A stretch of 64,000 bases of DNA from Knoxdaviesia capensis. Lineage: Eukaryota > Ascomycota > Sordariomycetes > Microascales > Gondwanamycetaceae. Below are positions 31,894 to 43,972 of this stretch, in pieces. The DNA lies in contig LNGK01000006.1 in NCBI GenBank assembly GCA_001510575.1, positions 1,979,565 through 2,043,564 on the forward strand, in the 5' to 3' direction. Numbering within the stretch: the stretch's first letter is position 1; every line of letters starts with the position of its first letter. The notes below the pieces were generated by a model. It was not told the DNA's origin, made no database searches, and was given only the letters and a program-made list of their open reading frames with translations. The position numbers and the translations under genes are program-made.

Positions 31894-33985
31894 CTAAGCA
31901 GCCGGCGCGATGGCCTCAAAAAATGCAGCCGCTTCCTCCTGAGCTGCCTTCTCCTGAGCGGCCTTCTCCTCAGCAGCCTTCTTGATGGCCTGATTCTGGC
32001 GTCTGTTCTTGCCCCGACCGCCCCGGCAACCACGGCGGCGCGCCTTGTGCGGCTTCTTCTTCTCCTCCTGATTTTCATTTCCACCGGCCGGGCCGGTGCC
32101 ATCCTCGCCGGCCTCGTCGTCGCTCTGCTCGCTCACAGGCTGGCCTCCACTAGCACCGGCCGGCTTGGCCGGGCCGAACTGGCGGTGGTGGCGCTGGTTC
32201 ATTTGGCGAGGGTTGGTCTGACGAGCACGAAGGACCTCTGTGATGTCCTCCACCTTGAGCTCCGACAGCGCCTGGATCACTGACTTGATAGTCACCTCGG
32301 CCTCGGTGGCGAGCTCGGTCAGCTCGGCGTCCATGACGGTCATCTTCAGAAACGCGAGCATGATGAAGTAAGCATCATTGCCTTCGATGTAAAGAAGATC
32401 ACTGCGGATGCCTAGGCCCGTCGTGAGCGCGAGAAGCGACTTGGCGTGCGTCTCGTGGCCGACAATGGCGTCAAACAGAACTGAGGTGTTCAGAGTCAGT
32501 TTAGGGACATTGTCCAGCCGAAGAGAGTGGAACAGAGCTTTCATGCGAAAGTTGTTGTGGTGAACAATGATGACGGTACGGCCGGCGAACATGGCGTCCA
32601 GAACGAGTCTGAACTCCTCGAGCGAGTTGAGGCCGGTGCGCTTGCCAAACATGAAGCGGTGAGCAGGGTGGGTCAGGAAAGCGGCCTCTCTCTCGGAGCG
32701 CGGGACGCCGCCGGAGAAGTGTGCCGACTTGAGATGCTTGCGGATGTCGACGGGATCAGCCTTGCCGTAAAGCAGGGCATTGGTGACCTCCTGGGCAACG
32801 TCACGGAGATCAAGCGTGGTCACGCCGAAATGGAAAGATCGGTCTCCCTCAGAAGCGTGGGCTTCACCATGACGAGTGAAGGTATGGCCAGCCATGCTGA
32901 CAAGCAGGACATCCTGGAGCCCGTGGCCGCCTTCGATGTCGTCGAAGGAAAATCGGATCGAACCGACCGGATCGTGGTCCATGGTCAACCCGAAGATTTC
33001 GCGCAGAACATCCGTCTGCGAGTCCATGTCGTTGACCTCGGCAGGGGTATACGACTTCTGCATGTCAAAGCTGGGCGCACCCTGGGGGTTGATGTTGACC
33101 ATCATGATTTTGATATCCGAAGGAGTGCTTCCAGCGATGTTCGAATTGGTCATAGTAGTAACGGTATTGGCGATTGGGGCCTCGCTCGTGATTGTAGTGG
33201 CGACTAGGGTGTTGCTGGCGTTCTGGACGTCGTTGGAGACCTCGGTATCGGTAGTGATCCGAGCGTTGTTGGCGTTCAGCGCTGCTTGCTGAGCCTCGTG
33301 TCTCGCTCTCGACAGATCCCGAACCTGAACAACGAAATTCGCGTGTCTACGCTCAGCGTCCGCAACGCGCGCAAGCTCGGCCAGCGGGTCCGGTGCAGGC
33401 ACGTACGCAGTGGTGGCTCGTCTGCGGGTTTCGTCAGCCAGGGCAGGGTTGAGACGATCCTCCCAGGCCTGGATGGCACGCTCGACGACTTGGGCGACGC
33501 GGAGTCTTTGCCGGTAGTCTCGGATGAAATCGGCCGCAAGGGTAGAAAAGGTGGCTAGATCGGGGATTGCGGCAATCGTGTTGATGGGTTCTTCGCGGTG
33601 AGGTGCGAGCTGGAGTTCTTCGGTGGTGTCGAGAATCAGCTCGAGAGAGATGTTAGGTATTCCTAGGAAAGAAAGAAAGAAAGAAAGAAATAGAAATTGA
33701 GTTAGGGGTCTCACTTGAGAGAAAAAAAAACTGTTTTTTTGATGTTTGCTGGATTCACTTACCAGGACGCTGATTAGGAGGTTCACTCGACAGGATATCA
33801 ACGGTCATAGTCTGGGTGCTGTCGGGGCCATTAGTGGCAGTGGATGAATCACCGGTTTGCTCCGGCTCCACTTTCTCGGGCTGCTGCGCTCTAAAAAGGG
33901 GTCCAAGGCCGGGTCTACGGCCGAGGCCCGGGCTCGTCTGTGTCCCAGACAAGGTATAGGTTTTCTTAACCTTTGGTGGATCCAT
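31894..33985 (-). CDS. Gfd2/YDR514C-like RNase H-fold protein, probably inactive
   Basis: Exons 33985-33763 and 33662-31894 join in frame (G|GA) to give 663 aa. Residues 1-75 are disordered, and about 130-200 form a long charged helical segment. From about residue 320 the sequence follows the fungal Gfd2/YDR514C nuclease-like domain: a first strand (QDVLLVSMAGH, 324-334), the FGVTTLDLRDV strand, the long GLNSLEEFRLVLDAM helix, the VIIVHHNNF strand, and a final EGNDAYFIMLAFLKM helix (501-515). In relatives the first strand usually carries an Asp-x-Glu pair and the last helix reads HNAGND; here the acidic pair reads MAG and the His is gone, so catalysis is doubtful. An FDDIEGG segment about 10 residues earlier could be a shifted acidic motif. 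The C-terminus is Lys/Arg-rich with a Glu/Ala helix, suggesting nucleic-acid contact. Function unknown. Confidence 0.78.
33666..33690. repeat. (GAAA)n microsatellite inside an intron
   Basis: On the coding (minus) strand this reads (TTTC)n and directly precedes the CTAG acceptor of the 100-nt intron, so it serves as the polypyrimidine tract. Confidence 0.7.
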
Positions 33986-34531
33986 GATGGCTAATTACTC
34001 GTTCAAATATGTCAGAGTAAAGACAGTTGATAAACGGTTAGGAACTGAGAGCATTGGTGAACAATGCAAAAGTGTGGAAGAGCGTGAGGGTAAAGGAGGA
34101 AAGTTTACTACGAAGCGTACACAATGGAAGAATTCTCTTTATAGCAATATTTATTTGCCTCTTATTTTCATTTGAATATTATTGTGGGATCACGTTAATC
34201 TTGAGGGTATGTTTTGTTTATCATATGGGTTGTCTGTTGTGTTTATGGATGATAATATATCCTCTAGTATCGTAGTCATTAACACTTTCCTAAGTTCTAG
34301 AGGTGGTTGTAGATCAACTGCTAGTTCACATGGCATCCCACTGGTCCTAATCATGGTAGCAAGCTGAGTAGGGGTATTGATGAGATCTCCAACCTCAGTC
34401 TTGAAGTATCTCGATGATAGAGACAGTATTGAGCCCAGAACAGAGCTCCCGTCTACAGCAACCAAAAGATCGACATTTATATCACATCTGTTCATACGGA
34501 ATGACACTGCTCTGGAAGCAGATAGATGCTT
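33986..34531. other. AT-richer spacer with a weak ORF
   Basis: A 105-aa minus-strand frame at 34190-34507 (MSFRMNRCDINVDLLVAV...) has no family resemblance, but its composition is more protein-like than its surroundings. It could be a remnant downstream of the 34532-35098 frame. This is not strong enough to call a gene. Confidence 0.35.
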
Positions 34532-35098
34532 CTAGTTATAGAAGATACACTCATCCAGTCTGAGAGAGTTCAGAGGCCAGTGTCCAGACTTCACAAGGGA
34601 AAGGTAGGTTCTGAGTGCTGATGATGATATGGCCCGCTGTCTGAACGGGCTCCCCTGAGAATACAAGGAGAACCCCGAGACGCGATACGCCACCAGTGAC
34701 ATCGAAAGACGAGGAGTCGCGTTCGAGATGACAGTGATGGCCCGCACGCAAGTCGGCTTCAGCCGCAGTGCTGCCCGGTTGCCGGTGGCCCCTGACGGGG
34801 TCCGATCCGGAACTTCGATATACTTCTCAATACCGATGTTTCGTAAGCTGTGCTCAAATTTGACCAAAAAAACCACCTTGACATAGTAGTCAAATGTTCT
34901 GACGCACCGTCCCATATCTCGTCTCAACTCTGCCAGCGTCTCTAGACTCCCTAGTTCGATGAGCAGAGCTGGCCAAGCTCCGGTATAACCTGGAGCGGGT
35001 GTGGGACTGCCCGAGGGATTCCGTTCTCCAGTATCACAATCAGAGTTGTCCGGTCTCTCGTCTAAGAGTCTTGCTGCCCATCGGCATCCAAGCGTCAC
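34532..35098 (-). CDS. Possible PD-(D/E)XK-like fungal orphan, maybe truncated
   Basis: A 188-aa frame. Its centre (AWPALLIELGSLETLAELRR, then VKVVFLVKFE) follows the pattern of a widespread, poorly described fungal family with a PD-(D/E)XK-like core: a strand ending in Glu-x-Gly-x-Ser, a helix with Leu-x-x-Asp, and a strand with alternating Val/Leu and Lys. Residues before and after this core are not recognisable. Family members are usually longer at the N-terminus, so this may be a truncated copy or a pseudogene. An unspliced upstream exon cannot be excluded. A tandem telobox (AACCCTAACCCTAAC, 35340) lies 242 bp upstream of the start, which hints at a working promoter. The assignment is by pattern only. 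Confidence 0.4.
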   Translation of the reverse strand: MTLGCRWAARLLDERPDNSDCDTGERNPSGSPTPAPGYTGAWPALLIELGSLETLAELRRDMGRCVRTFDYYVKVVFLVKFEHSLRNIGIEKYIEVPDRTPSGATGNRAALRLKPTCVRAITVISNATPRLSMSLVAYRVSGFSLYSQGSPFRQRAISSSALRTYLSLVKSGHWPLNSLRLDECIFYN

Positions 35099-37304
35099 CT
35101 AAGCCTATTTGAGCAAATGAACTTTGTTTTATGTTTGGGATCATGACTACCAAGGTTTTGGTAATGACCTACAAGCGACGGATTCTAGGGCCTCCTCCTC
35201 GCTCTCGCCGCGGCCCGGGAATCATTTATAAGTGATTACATGGCGAGCATGAAGTGTAAGGATTGAGGTAGCTAGGAAATGATAACAGCCGAAATCTTCC
35301 CCTAATATTTCAACACTTGATTGTCAACTCGACAAGGACAACCCTAACCCTAACAAAAATCGGAAACGGGTAACCCTGGAGTCCTTAACCCTGGCCAACT
35401 TTAATTCCGAGGACCAGATGACAGCAAAGAACCTTTGGGCGCGCACGACCTGAGATGTGTTTTGATGTAACGGTGAGAGAAGTGGGGGAGCCTGACGGTG
35501 GAGTCCAGCACGTCGGAGCTCTTCTTGTGTTGTTCGATTTCCAAAGAAGCTGGAGCTTGGCGGGGGGGCCAAGTCAGCCCAAGATCGATCCTGCTGATTC
35601 CTTTTCTGTCGTTTGAAGGATTGCAGTACCGGGATTCCGGCATGGCTCCGGGATCGTCTCCTTGAAGAGAACTCGTTTCATCGTTTTACCCGCGGCGGCG
35701 CGGCTAAGCGCAGCGGCTTGGGAAATTAGCTAAAGAGCGAGCGAGGCAGACTTTGTATTCTGTTACTGGGGCTTTGGGGGTGAAGGAAGGAGCGAACGAC
35801 CCTGCTCAGATTCATTTAGGGAAGGACACAAATTTCACCAAATATTGAAACTTCAAGGGCCCAGTTAGGGCTTTGCACACAAAATGATTTCCGGACCTAA
35901 ACTTGGAGATCTCTGTTCATTATCACCAGATTTTGTTAATCCTCACTTTTTCCCACCTCATCACTGCACGCTCATTCCTGACCACCACCACGAAAGATCC
36001 AAACATGCAGCAATTTCTCTGCCTCTGTGCATATCTTTGTTTGCCGAGTCTTCCTGGCCAGCGAAAAGCATCACTCCACACATATCAGGCCTGGACACTT
36101 GTTTTCCTCAGTGAAGCCATTCCGTTTTGGGACATGGCCCCAGTTCAGTATTTACACTTGGCCAGGTTGTTTCGACTCTCCCTGTTACAATATCCCGTAC
36201 GGAGTAACGCCAGGAAGCACATGCGATCCACTGTATTGTGATGGAGATGCTGTATGCATGGTGTGTGTTTTTAATTGCTGCTCAGCCCCAACGCCCGGTC
36301 ACACGGGCTTCATTGTTGTTGCTTCGTTTCCTTGCATCTGAATTCGCTGCCGGCGTTTGCTCCGCTCCCCCTTGTTTTGGCTCGGTTTCTATGCCATGGA
36401 AAGGAATCTGGCTAGTTTGGCAAATGCCGTTTAGGCTTCACTCCAGTTCACTTGAGGTTTAGTGTGGGAAATGGCCAACCCTATTTCCGTTTGGCTGGAG
36501 AAAGGGACCTGAGCTGGTGGTGGTGGGCATCGTGTTCTAATCTCTTTTTCCCTTTCTTCTCAGGGCTGAACCTCCTCTCCTTCTTTTCTGAAAACCCTCC
36601 TTCGCTAGACTTCTTGACAACTCTCACGCCCGCAGTGCTGCACAAGTTCAGCCATGTTCCGAAGCTTAACGTTGGACGCTTGTTCCTGATTTTCTTCATC
36701 GCGATCGCTACACTAGACAAACGAAAGACCTGTTCCTGTTCTGGTGTGGCCTTGTGTGATTTTAGAGTACGTACTGACCGTCCTTTCCCACTGGTCTGGT
36801 CCTTTCCCCCCTTTGTTCACTTCGCTTCCGAGCGGCTATCATGTCTCGCTCTCAATTCTCGCAGAACACCTTGAAACGAGCCCGCTTGGAAACATCCGAT
36901 GTGATCACCTTCTAACGTCCTCTCGCGAGATTACTCCGGTTCAGTGTTTGTTCTTTCCCAGCGAAGCGCTCTTTGGTTTTCTATCCGTAATCCCCCAATC
37001 CCGACGTGAGGCTACGGCCCGACCTGATGGTCCACCGTAGCCTACATACAATCTGCATAGCTGCATATTTTGGAGCGTTTGTCTGCCCTACTCTCAAGCC
37101 TAGCATTTGACGGCTCACAACTCAAGCTCTTATTCCCGTTCCTTCGCGATTTACATATGCCTTGAAGATTCACGTCACGATCCTTCGTGTTTTGCCTTCC
37201 CCTCGTTTTGTGTTTGTTCGCTGGCTGGCCCTGTTTGGCGTCAGATATCCCTGGCCCCTCATCTCTTCATATAATATCGCGGTACTGGATGCCCCTCCAC
37301 CATT
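35099..37304. other. Intergenic region upstream of the WW-type gene
   Basis: It includes telobox tandem copies at 35340-35354 and single AACCCT motifs shortly after. From about 36500 it is rich in CT tracts and contains a strong CTTCTCAG acceptor-like site, compatible with a long, possibly spliced 5' leader for the gene starting at 37305. No coding gene is supportable. Confidence 0.45.
35340..35354. promoter_or_regulatory. Tandem telobox AACCCTAACCCTAAC
   Basis: Two and a half telomere-type repeats sit interstitially, with further AACCCT motifs within 50 bp. It is too short to be a telomere relic by itself. A promoter element is the more likely reading. Confidence 0.5.
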
Positions 37305-40300
37305 ATGTCACAACGCAAGCTTCCCGATGGTTGGGAGTTCGATTACGATGGGTCACGATGGCTGTATAGATACCAATCCACTGGCTATGTCCAGTATAAC
37401 TTCCCGCGCGAAGGCGACGAGTTCCCTCAGTTCCTTGATGTCTCGATACCGCCCCCGAACTTGGCCCCCGAGGAACGCCTACAGAGCCAACAACAAGTGA
37501 AGCGCAAAGTCCCGGCCGCCGGAAACGAGCAAAAGATCCCCGGTATGCGTGCCACTGCCGGCCCGTTCCATGCCGAATGGCGGCCCGATGTACTTGGCGA
37601 CAGCGATTTCTTCCAACCCGACGCGTTCATGTATCTCGGCCCTGGCGCATATACCGATGTCAGCCCCCTCGGCGGCGAGGACGACATGATTGAAGGCCCA
37701 CGACCTGGTGGTGTTGATCTCAAGAAGAAAGCCACCGACAACGAAGGCGCATCGAAAGCGTCTGATTCTGGAAAGCTCAACCCCGTCAACCCCGATGTCT
37801 CGAAAGTGTCCCTCGTGGCAAGTGAGAAGTCAACGCCGCTTGTTGGCCACGCAAAGCCTGCGTATGTGGCAGCTCCAACCCCGGAGGCTTCGTCCGCGAC
37901 CGTGATAATTAGCGACAGCATAATACTTGTAGCAGACGATATTCCAGCCGACCCTTCGTCTGGACCCTCTCCCTTGGTAACGGAGACCTCGCCACAGCCG
38001 GACCCACCCTCCCCCGGCGTCCCGTTGTTGGACAGCCAAGAGGTGGCCGAACTACACGAAGAGACCCGATTTAACCCTGTGGGGATCATTGCCGAGATGG
38101 CCACAGAATTCACCATCCGGTCTCACGCCGAGACCCACCCCGACCCAGTGGAGATGGCCGACAACTCCGTCATTGCCCCGATTGAGACTGTTATCATCGA
38201 CTCCGGTATTGCTGAACTGCCGTCGCATACCAGCCCTGTTCGCGAAAGATCGTCAACCCCTGACCTACCCCCCACCGATCGCCGATCTTCGCATACCACT
38301 ACGCAGCAGCCATACGGTCAGCGCGTATATCCATTCCAACCTGGTAGCGATTCTCCCGAAGCCCCGGTTCGAGCCCCGGTACCTCCAGCGCTGGTCAGCC
38401 AGCAAACACCGAGTCCAGCCCCAATCCAACGGCCGGCCCTCCCACCAACTGAACAGAGCTACCCCCCGCCTCAACACCGGATCACGCGAAAGCCCACAAA
38501 CGGCGGCATAACCCGAGCAGCAACCTTTCAGCCATATTCCGCTGCTGCCTCCTGGAGCTCGCAGGAGCAGGTGCGGCCATCGTCTGTTGTCATGCCCAGC
38601 GATGTGATGGTCGCACCCCTTAAGGATAACACCCACTCGGTTCGTCCCAGATACGGCGATCCGCTTCATTTGGATATGCCGCTTGTGAGAGCATCGACCA
38701 CGATCGACCTGTCAGCAATGCCCGCCTCTCTCCAGCCTCCGCAACGACCACCGAAAACACCGCTGGATCCAACGCCGATGCCACAACCGTCAAACTCTCG
38801 GCCAATGTCCATCGCAATGGGAGGACAGCAGCCACGACAACAGTCCCCAATGGTTCCGGTTCCCTTCGCTCCGATTATTCCGCCTAGCGCACCTATTTTA
38901 ACAGGCAATACACAGTCTGTACAGCCAGATGTTCCGGTTTCCCTCGTTCCCGGTCGTCCAGCCGCCACTTCAAACGGAGCCGCGGTTGCCAGCGCTCCCC
39001 AAGGTGGGCGCCCACCGTCGTTCGTGCAAGGTAATTGGCATATTTATGAATTTCCCAATGTTTGGAAACTAGGCTGCTAACTCCTCTATTCTAGGGCCCA
39101 ATCCACTCGCCTTTGCATCTGGCACCTTCATTCCATACCCCTCAATGCAGCCTGTGAACAACGCCAAACAACGCCCCACACAGCCCGTTGGAGTTCCCGG
39201 CCCCGATTCCAGCCATCTCCAACACGGCCGGGGCCAACCTCCACAATGGATTCCCAACCCGGCCATGCAACGTGAGGTTTCGTCAAGTTACCCGCAGCCA
39301 CTGGCTCCTTCGAAACAAGTCGAGACACCGCTTGTGTCACAGTTACCAATGTCCAATTCTTCGCCTCCCGAGACCGCCTCGCCGTCTCACAGACCGCTGC
39401 TGGCGTCCGCCACGTCGATGCCGCATGTCCCCGTCGCGGGCTCGGCGGCCGTGTTACAGCAACAGCAACCCCATGAAGGTCCGGGTGGGATGTCGGGTCC
39501 CTCGGGGAGTCCGGAGCCCTCTGTGCAGTTGCTTCCTGTGCCTGCTGCTGTACAGACTGCAGGTGGCCCCGACATGGCGCCACTTCGTCCCGTGTATCAG
39601 GGGCAGCCACAGGTCCAGCCTCCGAATCATGGACAAGCTCATACACAGGTACAGCATCAGCAACAGCAGCATATTCCACAAGGACAAAACTACCAGATGC
39701 AGCAGCCACATATGCACCAACAGCAGCAGCAATTCCCGGTTCAGCAGCAAGCACAGATGCACCCTCAATTTCAAGGTCGCCCTGGCCACCCTACCCACTA
39801 TGTTCTGCAACAGCAGCAGCAATCTGTCGGTGCGCCTGGGCCTCTGCCTACAGATTCTATGATCCCGGGACAGCAAGCATATGTACCGCAGCAGCAACAC
39901 CAGCAGCAGCATGCTATGATTATGCCGCATCAGCAGCCCGCGATGATGCAGCAGCGCCAACAACCACAGCAGCAAGACTCTGTCCAGATGCAGAACTCCC
40001 AATCACCATCCCAAGAACTGCCGGTGCAGATGCCAGCACATCAAGGAAGACAGCCGATTCCATCGCAGCAACAGCCCATTCAGATGCATCAGGAACAGCA
40101 GCAGCAGGCCGCGCCAATGTCGCCAAGCCAACACACAGCACCTGGCCAGCAGGCGCCATTTGCCATGCAGTATGTCCAGAACCAACAGTCACAACCCGCG
40201 TACCAGGGTTGGCAGCCCGCACAGCAAGTCACCCAACCGCCTCAGGCGCTGCAGGCTCAGTCTCCTAAACAGTCTGCGCCTATGTCCTCGCCCATATCAC

Positions 40301-43300
40301 GGATGCTCAGCCGGCGCTCAACAGTGGTATCAAGCATTTCAGCAGCCACGCCGGGGTCGTATATCTCGTCGCCCTCGCCAATCCAGGTTGGCCAATCCCC
40401 TCAAGTGTCCCGTCATACATCAGTGTCCAGCGGGCTAGCATCTTCGCAGTATAACGCGAGTGTATCGAGCGCTTCTAGCAGCAATTCAGTTGCGGGTGGC
40501 GGACTACCGCCGGTTCAGGGCTCATATTTTCCGCAGGTATCAAGCCCAATCGCTCCGTCTCCATCTTCTCTGAGCCTAGCATCCGTGGTTGAACCGGATC
40601 ATCAGCGCAGGATGTCACTCCCGGCCGAGCAAGCTTTGCGGCTGTCTCAACTGGGCTCACAGCTTCAGACTCCGGCATCCACGTCGCCGCAACCTTCACA
40701 GTCGCCAAGCCCGGCTCCGCAGCGGTCGCAATCTGTCCGCAACCCCCCCAATCCTGCAGCATTGCCGATTGCTAGACCACCACGCACTGTTGGCGAGCAG
40801 CAACCCCCAACTGTTCCTCCAATTCAAACCACGAACATGCACCAGCCCGCCTTGCATTCAATCACCGAGCATGGCGAGACTGCGCTAAACACACAGCCAG
40901 CTTCCGCAGCTCCTCAGTTGCAAGATACGCAGCAGCCAGAAAGTGGCGTCGCAGGACTCGTTAAAGCCAAAGCCATGTCTGCTGGGGGAATGGCCTCTCA
41001 GGTTCCTCCTAATCCTGTGGACTTTGGGCCTCAGCCAGCGGCGGCTCCCCCGGCGCAGTCACCGCCTGGACAGGTCCCTCCGGACGCTTCTGGACGGAGT
41101 GGCAGGCCGATGTCGATGGTGTATCAACAACAGCCTCAATCCCAGCAACCACTGACGGCACGCACCCCGGACTCGCAATACTCACAGTCCCCTGCAACCC
41201 CGATTCAGCCCCCGGTAAACCAGCCTCCATCTGGCCCAGGAAACAGGGCGAGTCTCTCAGGTCCGGCTCCGGTTCCTGGAAATGGTATGCCCGGACAGAT
41301 GCCCCAGGTCCAGCAGCAATTTCAGTACCCACCAGTATTACAATTCCCATTCCCCCAGCAATCCAGGCCGGAGTCTGTGAATACTAGCTCGCCCAAGGAA
41401 AGTAAGGAAAGTGGGCAAAAGGGCTGGTTCTCTAAGATTCTGAAGGGGTCCAAGTCGACGATGCGCAAGTCGGCGAAAGAGACCGGGAGTACGCCCCCAC
41501 CGCCAAACCAGGCCGCGTACCCCCGACCACCCGCACAGCAACAGCAGCAGCAAAGACCTTTATCTCAAGCGTTTGCTGCTGGGCCGGTCCCGGCAATGCC
41601 ACCACCAGAGTGGGTGCAGCAAAACGTCAAACTGGGCCAGCCGCCGGTGCGGTATGGAAACAACTACTTTGTGCAGCAGGTGCAGTACGTCAATGGCCAG
41701 GCGCAGGTTGTGACGATTATTGTTCCGATTCAAGGCATGGGGCAGCAGGCGGCACCGCCGACACAGGCGCCCGCAATGTTAGGCGCGGGAGGACCCCGGG
41801 CGCCGTCAGGCGGCTCACTGAATTTGGGGCAACAACAGGCTCCATCGCCACAGAGCTCGGCCGCGGCGACTCCAGGACAATCACCAGTGATTTCCCAGGG
41901 CCAAGCTCCCAGTAGAACCCCGGGCCCGTCACAGGGTGAGACGCCACAGCCGTTGGCTCAACAAAGCCGGCGGTTCTCGTTCCAGTCTGTTGCATCATCT
42001 CACAGCCGGGTTTCCGCGGCAGACTCTGCGCCTCCGACCGATCAGCTTGATCCTGGGTCGGCTGTGAGGGATTCCTCAAAGCAGCCGATACAAACACAGG
42101 CAGCGCCTCTCCAGACTCGCGGAGTACCGGCAGCTGCTCAGGCGTACCTCTCAGAAATTGTTCAGCAACAGCAGCAGCAGCCCCAGCAACGATCAGCGCC
42201 CCAACAATTGCCTCAGCTGCAGCTGCAGCAGGCGGCCCCCAGTCCTCGACCCGTCGTTCAGAGCCCCTCGTCGCAACTTGGCCCAGACGCCGATATCCAG
42301 CAGCGAGCCATGGCCCTTCTCATGGCCAATCGCGGGCGATCTAGCCCGCCGGTGTCAATTCTAAGTAGCATTGAGACGGAAGACGAGCAAGGCAGCAAGT
42401 TTGGGCCGAGCCGTGGTGCGGACGCGCGCTTTGATCCATCTGACGATGACGATGACAACAGCGACTTTGCGCCCGGTGTGCGTCCGCTAGCTGTCTCGGG
42501 ACGGGCTGCGCCGACTGCCGACTGGCACTCTGACACGGCTTCGGTGTCAACAATCGACGTGAGCGAGGCGCATCTGCAGCCTGTCATGAAAGCCCAGCTG
42601 GTCACGGTGTCGCGGCCGCACTGGCGGCAAACCGTCCACACTCCTGAAGAAGAGGAGGTTCCCCGCGCATCGTTCGACGCATCTGGTGACACCCCGCGCG
42701 GCGAGAGCAGCGCGAGTGGGCAGATGGGCCAGCTCGAGCGGGAGATCCAGCGGCTGTCTCTGAGCATGAGTCCTACGCGCGAGACCTTCTCTCGACACGC
42801 TGGGAACGCTGGCAATACAGCGGCCGGATTCCTCGATCAGCGGACAGACTCGGGGATCGCGGTGGCGCCGCTTGTGGTCAAGAAGCCAGTGTCTCCGACA
42901 ACTGCGAAGCCCGCGCCGGCGGTGTCAGTCAGCGATGCTGCGGCCCCATCAGTAGCTCCCTTGGTGGTAGCGCCGAGGAGCCCCCGGGTTGAGCGAGGGC
43001 CGAAACCGAGAGATAAGGATGGGCCGCTGGTGATGAGCTCGAACTTTAGCTCGCTACCCCCGCGAAATCAAGTGTCGCCGGCACCCCGGCGGCGGGCAGT
43101 GCCGCCGAATGTCGCGATACCAGCAACACCGCCCCCTCCACGAGTGATTATTCCCCTGCCTCCTGTTGCCACTGTTCAGGTAGTGCCAGTGCAGCCGAAT
43201 GTCGCGATACCAGCAACTCCGCCCCCTCCACGAGTGATTATTCCCCTGCCTCCTGTTGCCGCTGTTCCGGCAGTGCCAGTGCAGGCTCCAACGGCTGTTG

Positions 43301-43470
43301 TGGCGGCGGCTCCTAAAGCACCAGTCCAGCGTGCTCCTGTGGCCCCCGTGTCCGCCCCCGCCCCGCCGGTCTCAGCTCCGGTGCCGGCGGTTGAACATCC
43401 GACCAATACCAGGCAGGGCGGATGGGTGGCAGTGGACTACTCGGGGGGCGACTGGGGCGACGACTACTAG
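37305..43470 (+). CDS. WW-type, Gln/Pro-rich giant protein, 2,033 aa
   Basis: Exons 37305-39030 and 39095-43470 join in frame through a 64-nt intron (G|GG). The N-terminus LPDGWEFDYDGSRWLYRYQS (residues 6-25) with the following TGYVQYNFP matches a fungal WW-type module; the second signature Trp is replaced by Tyr (VQYNFP), so Pro-ligand binding may be altered. Most of the protein is low complexity: Pro/Ser/Thr-rich to about 575, then Gln-rich with poly-Gln runs to about 900, then Pro/Ser/Gln-rich. Two islands look ordered or conserved: a basic amphipathic segment GWFSKILKGSKSTMRKS at about 1352, and PEWVQQNVKLGQPPVRYGNN from about 1413, continuing to VTIIVPIQGM. It ends GGWVAVDYSGGDWGDDY. Scaffold or assembly roles are plausible but only inferred. 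It contains a 90-bp tandem duplication near its 3' end. Confidence 0.85.
43105..43284 (+). repeat. 90-bp in-frame tandem duplication in the WW-type gene
   Basis: Copies at 43105-43194 and 43195-43284 differ at only a few bases. Each encodes 30 residues containing PNVAIPATPPPPRVIIPLPP. High identity suggests recent duplication or ongoing unequal exchange. Confidence 0.9.
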
Positions 43471-43912
43471 ATGTGGAAGAAGTCCGCCATTCTTTTTATA
43501 TATTTCCTATCGCGTGTATTGCGTACTGTTTTCTTGAAGATTGATACCATTTTCGTTATGAAATGCCCCATTACGACCACAACCATTCCACCGGACCCCA
43601 AGTTTCGGTACTTGCAGAGCCTAATAGTTAATAATACATAATAATTTCTTCACTATACCCTGCGGGGAGCTCGCGGCCTCTGCTTCCGTGATTTCCCATG
43701 CACGTTGGTACGGATCCTCCGACCCGGAGAGCCGACGGGCACACACCCAGCCAGCCCCCGCCAACACCGCTGGTCGACACGTGCAGACACGAGATGGAGT
43801 GGGTTATGCGTGTTTCTCGTTGCATTCCTTTTCGTCCCGCATTTCCTCTTGTTTTTTTCTCTTTTCTTTCTTTCTTTCTCGCACAGCTGGCCGCACATCG
43901 ACTAAGTCTGCG

Positions 43913-43970
<58 letters not shown>
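43913..43970. repeat. (CT)n microsatellite, 58 bp
   Basis: Nearly perfect CT dinucleotide array with one G interruption at 43931. Confidence 0.95.

Positions 43971-43972
<2 letters not shown>

Noticed and set aside
35340..35354. Interstitial telomere or subtelomeric relic
   Set aside because: Only two and a half repeats are present, and similar short copies occur in promoters elsewhere in the window, so a regulatory telobox is simpler.
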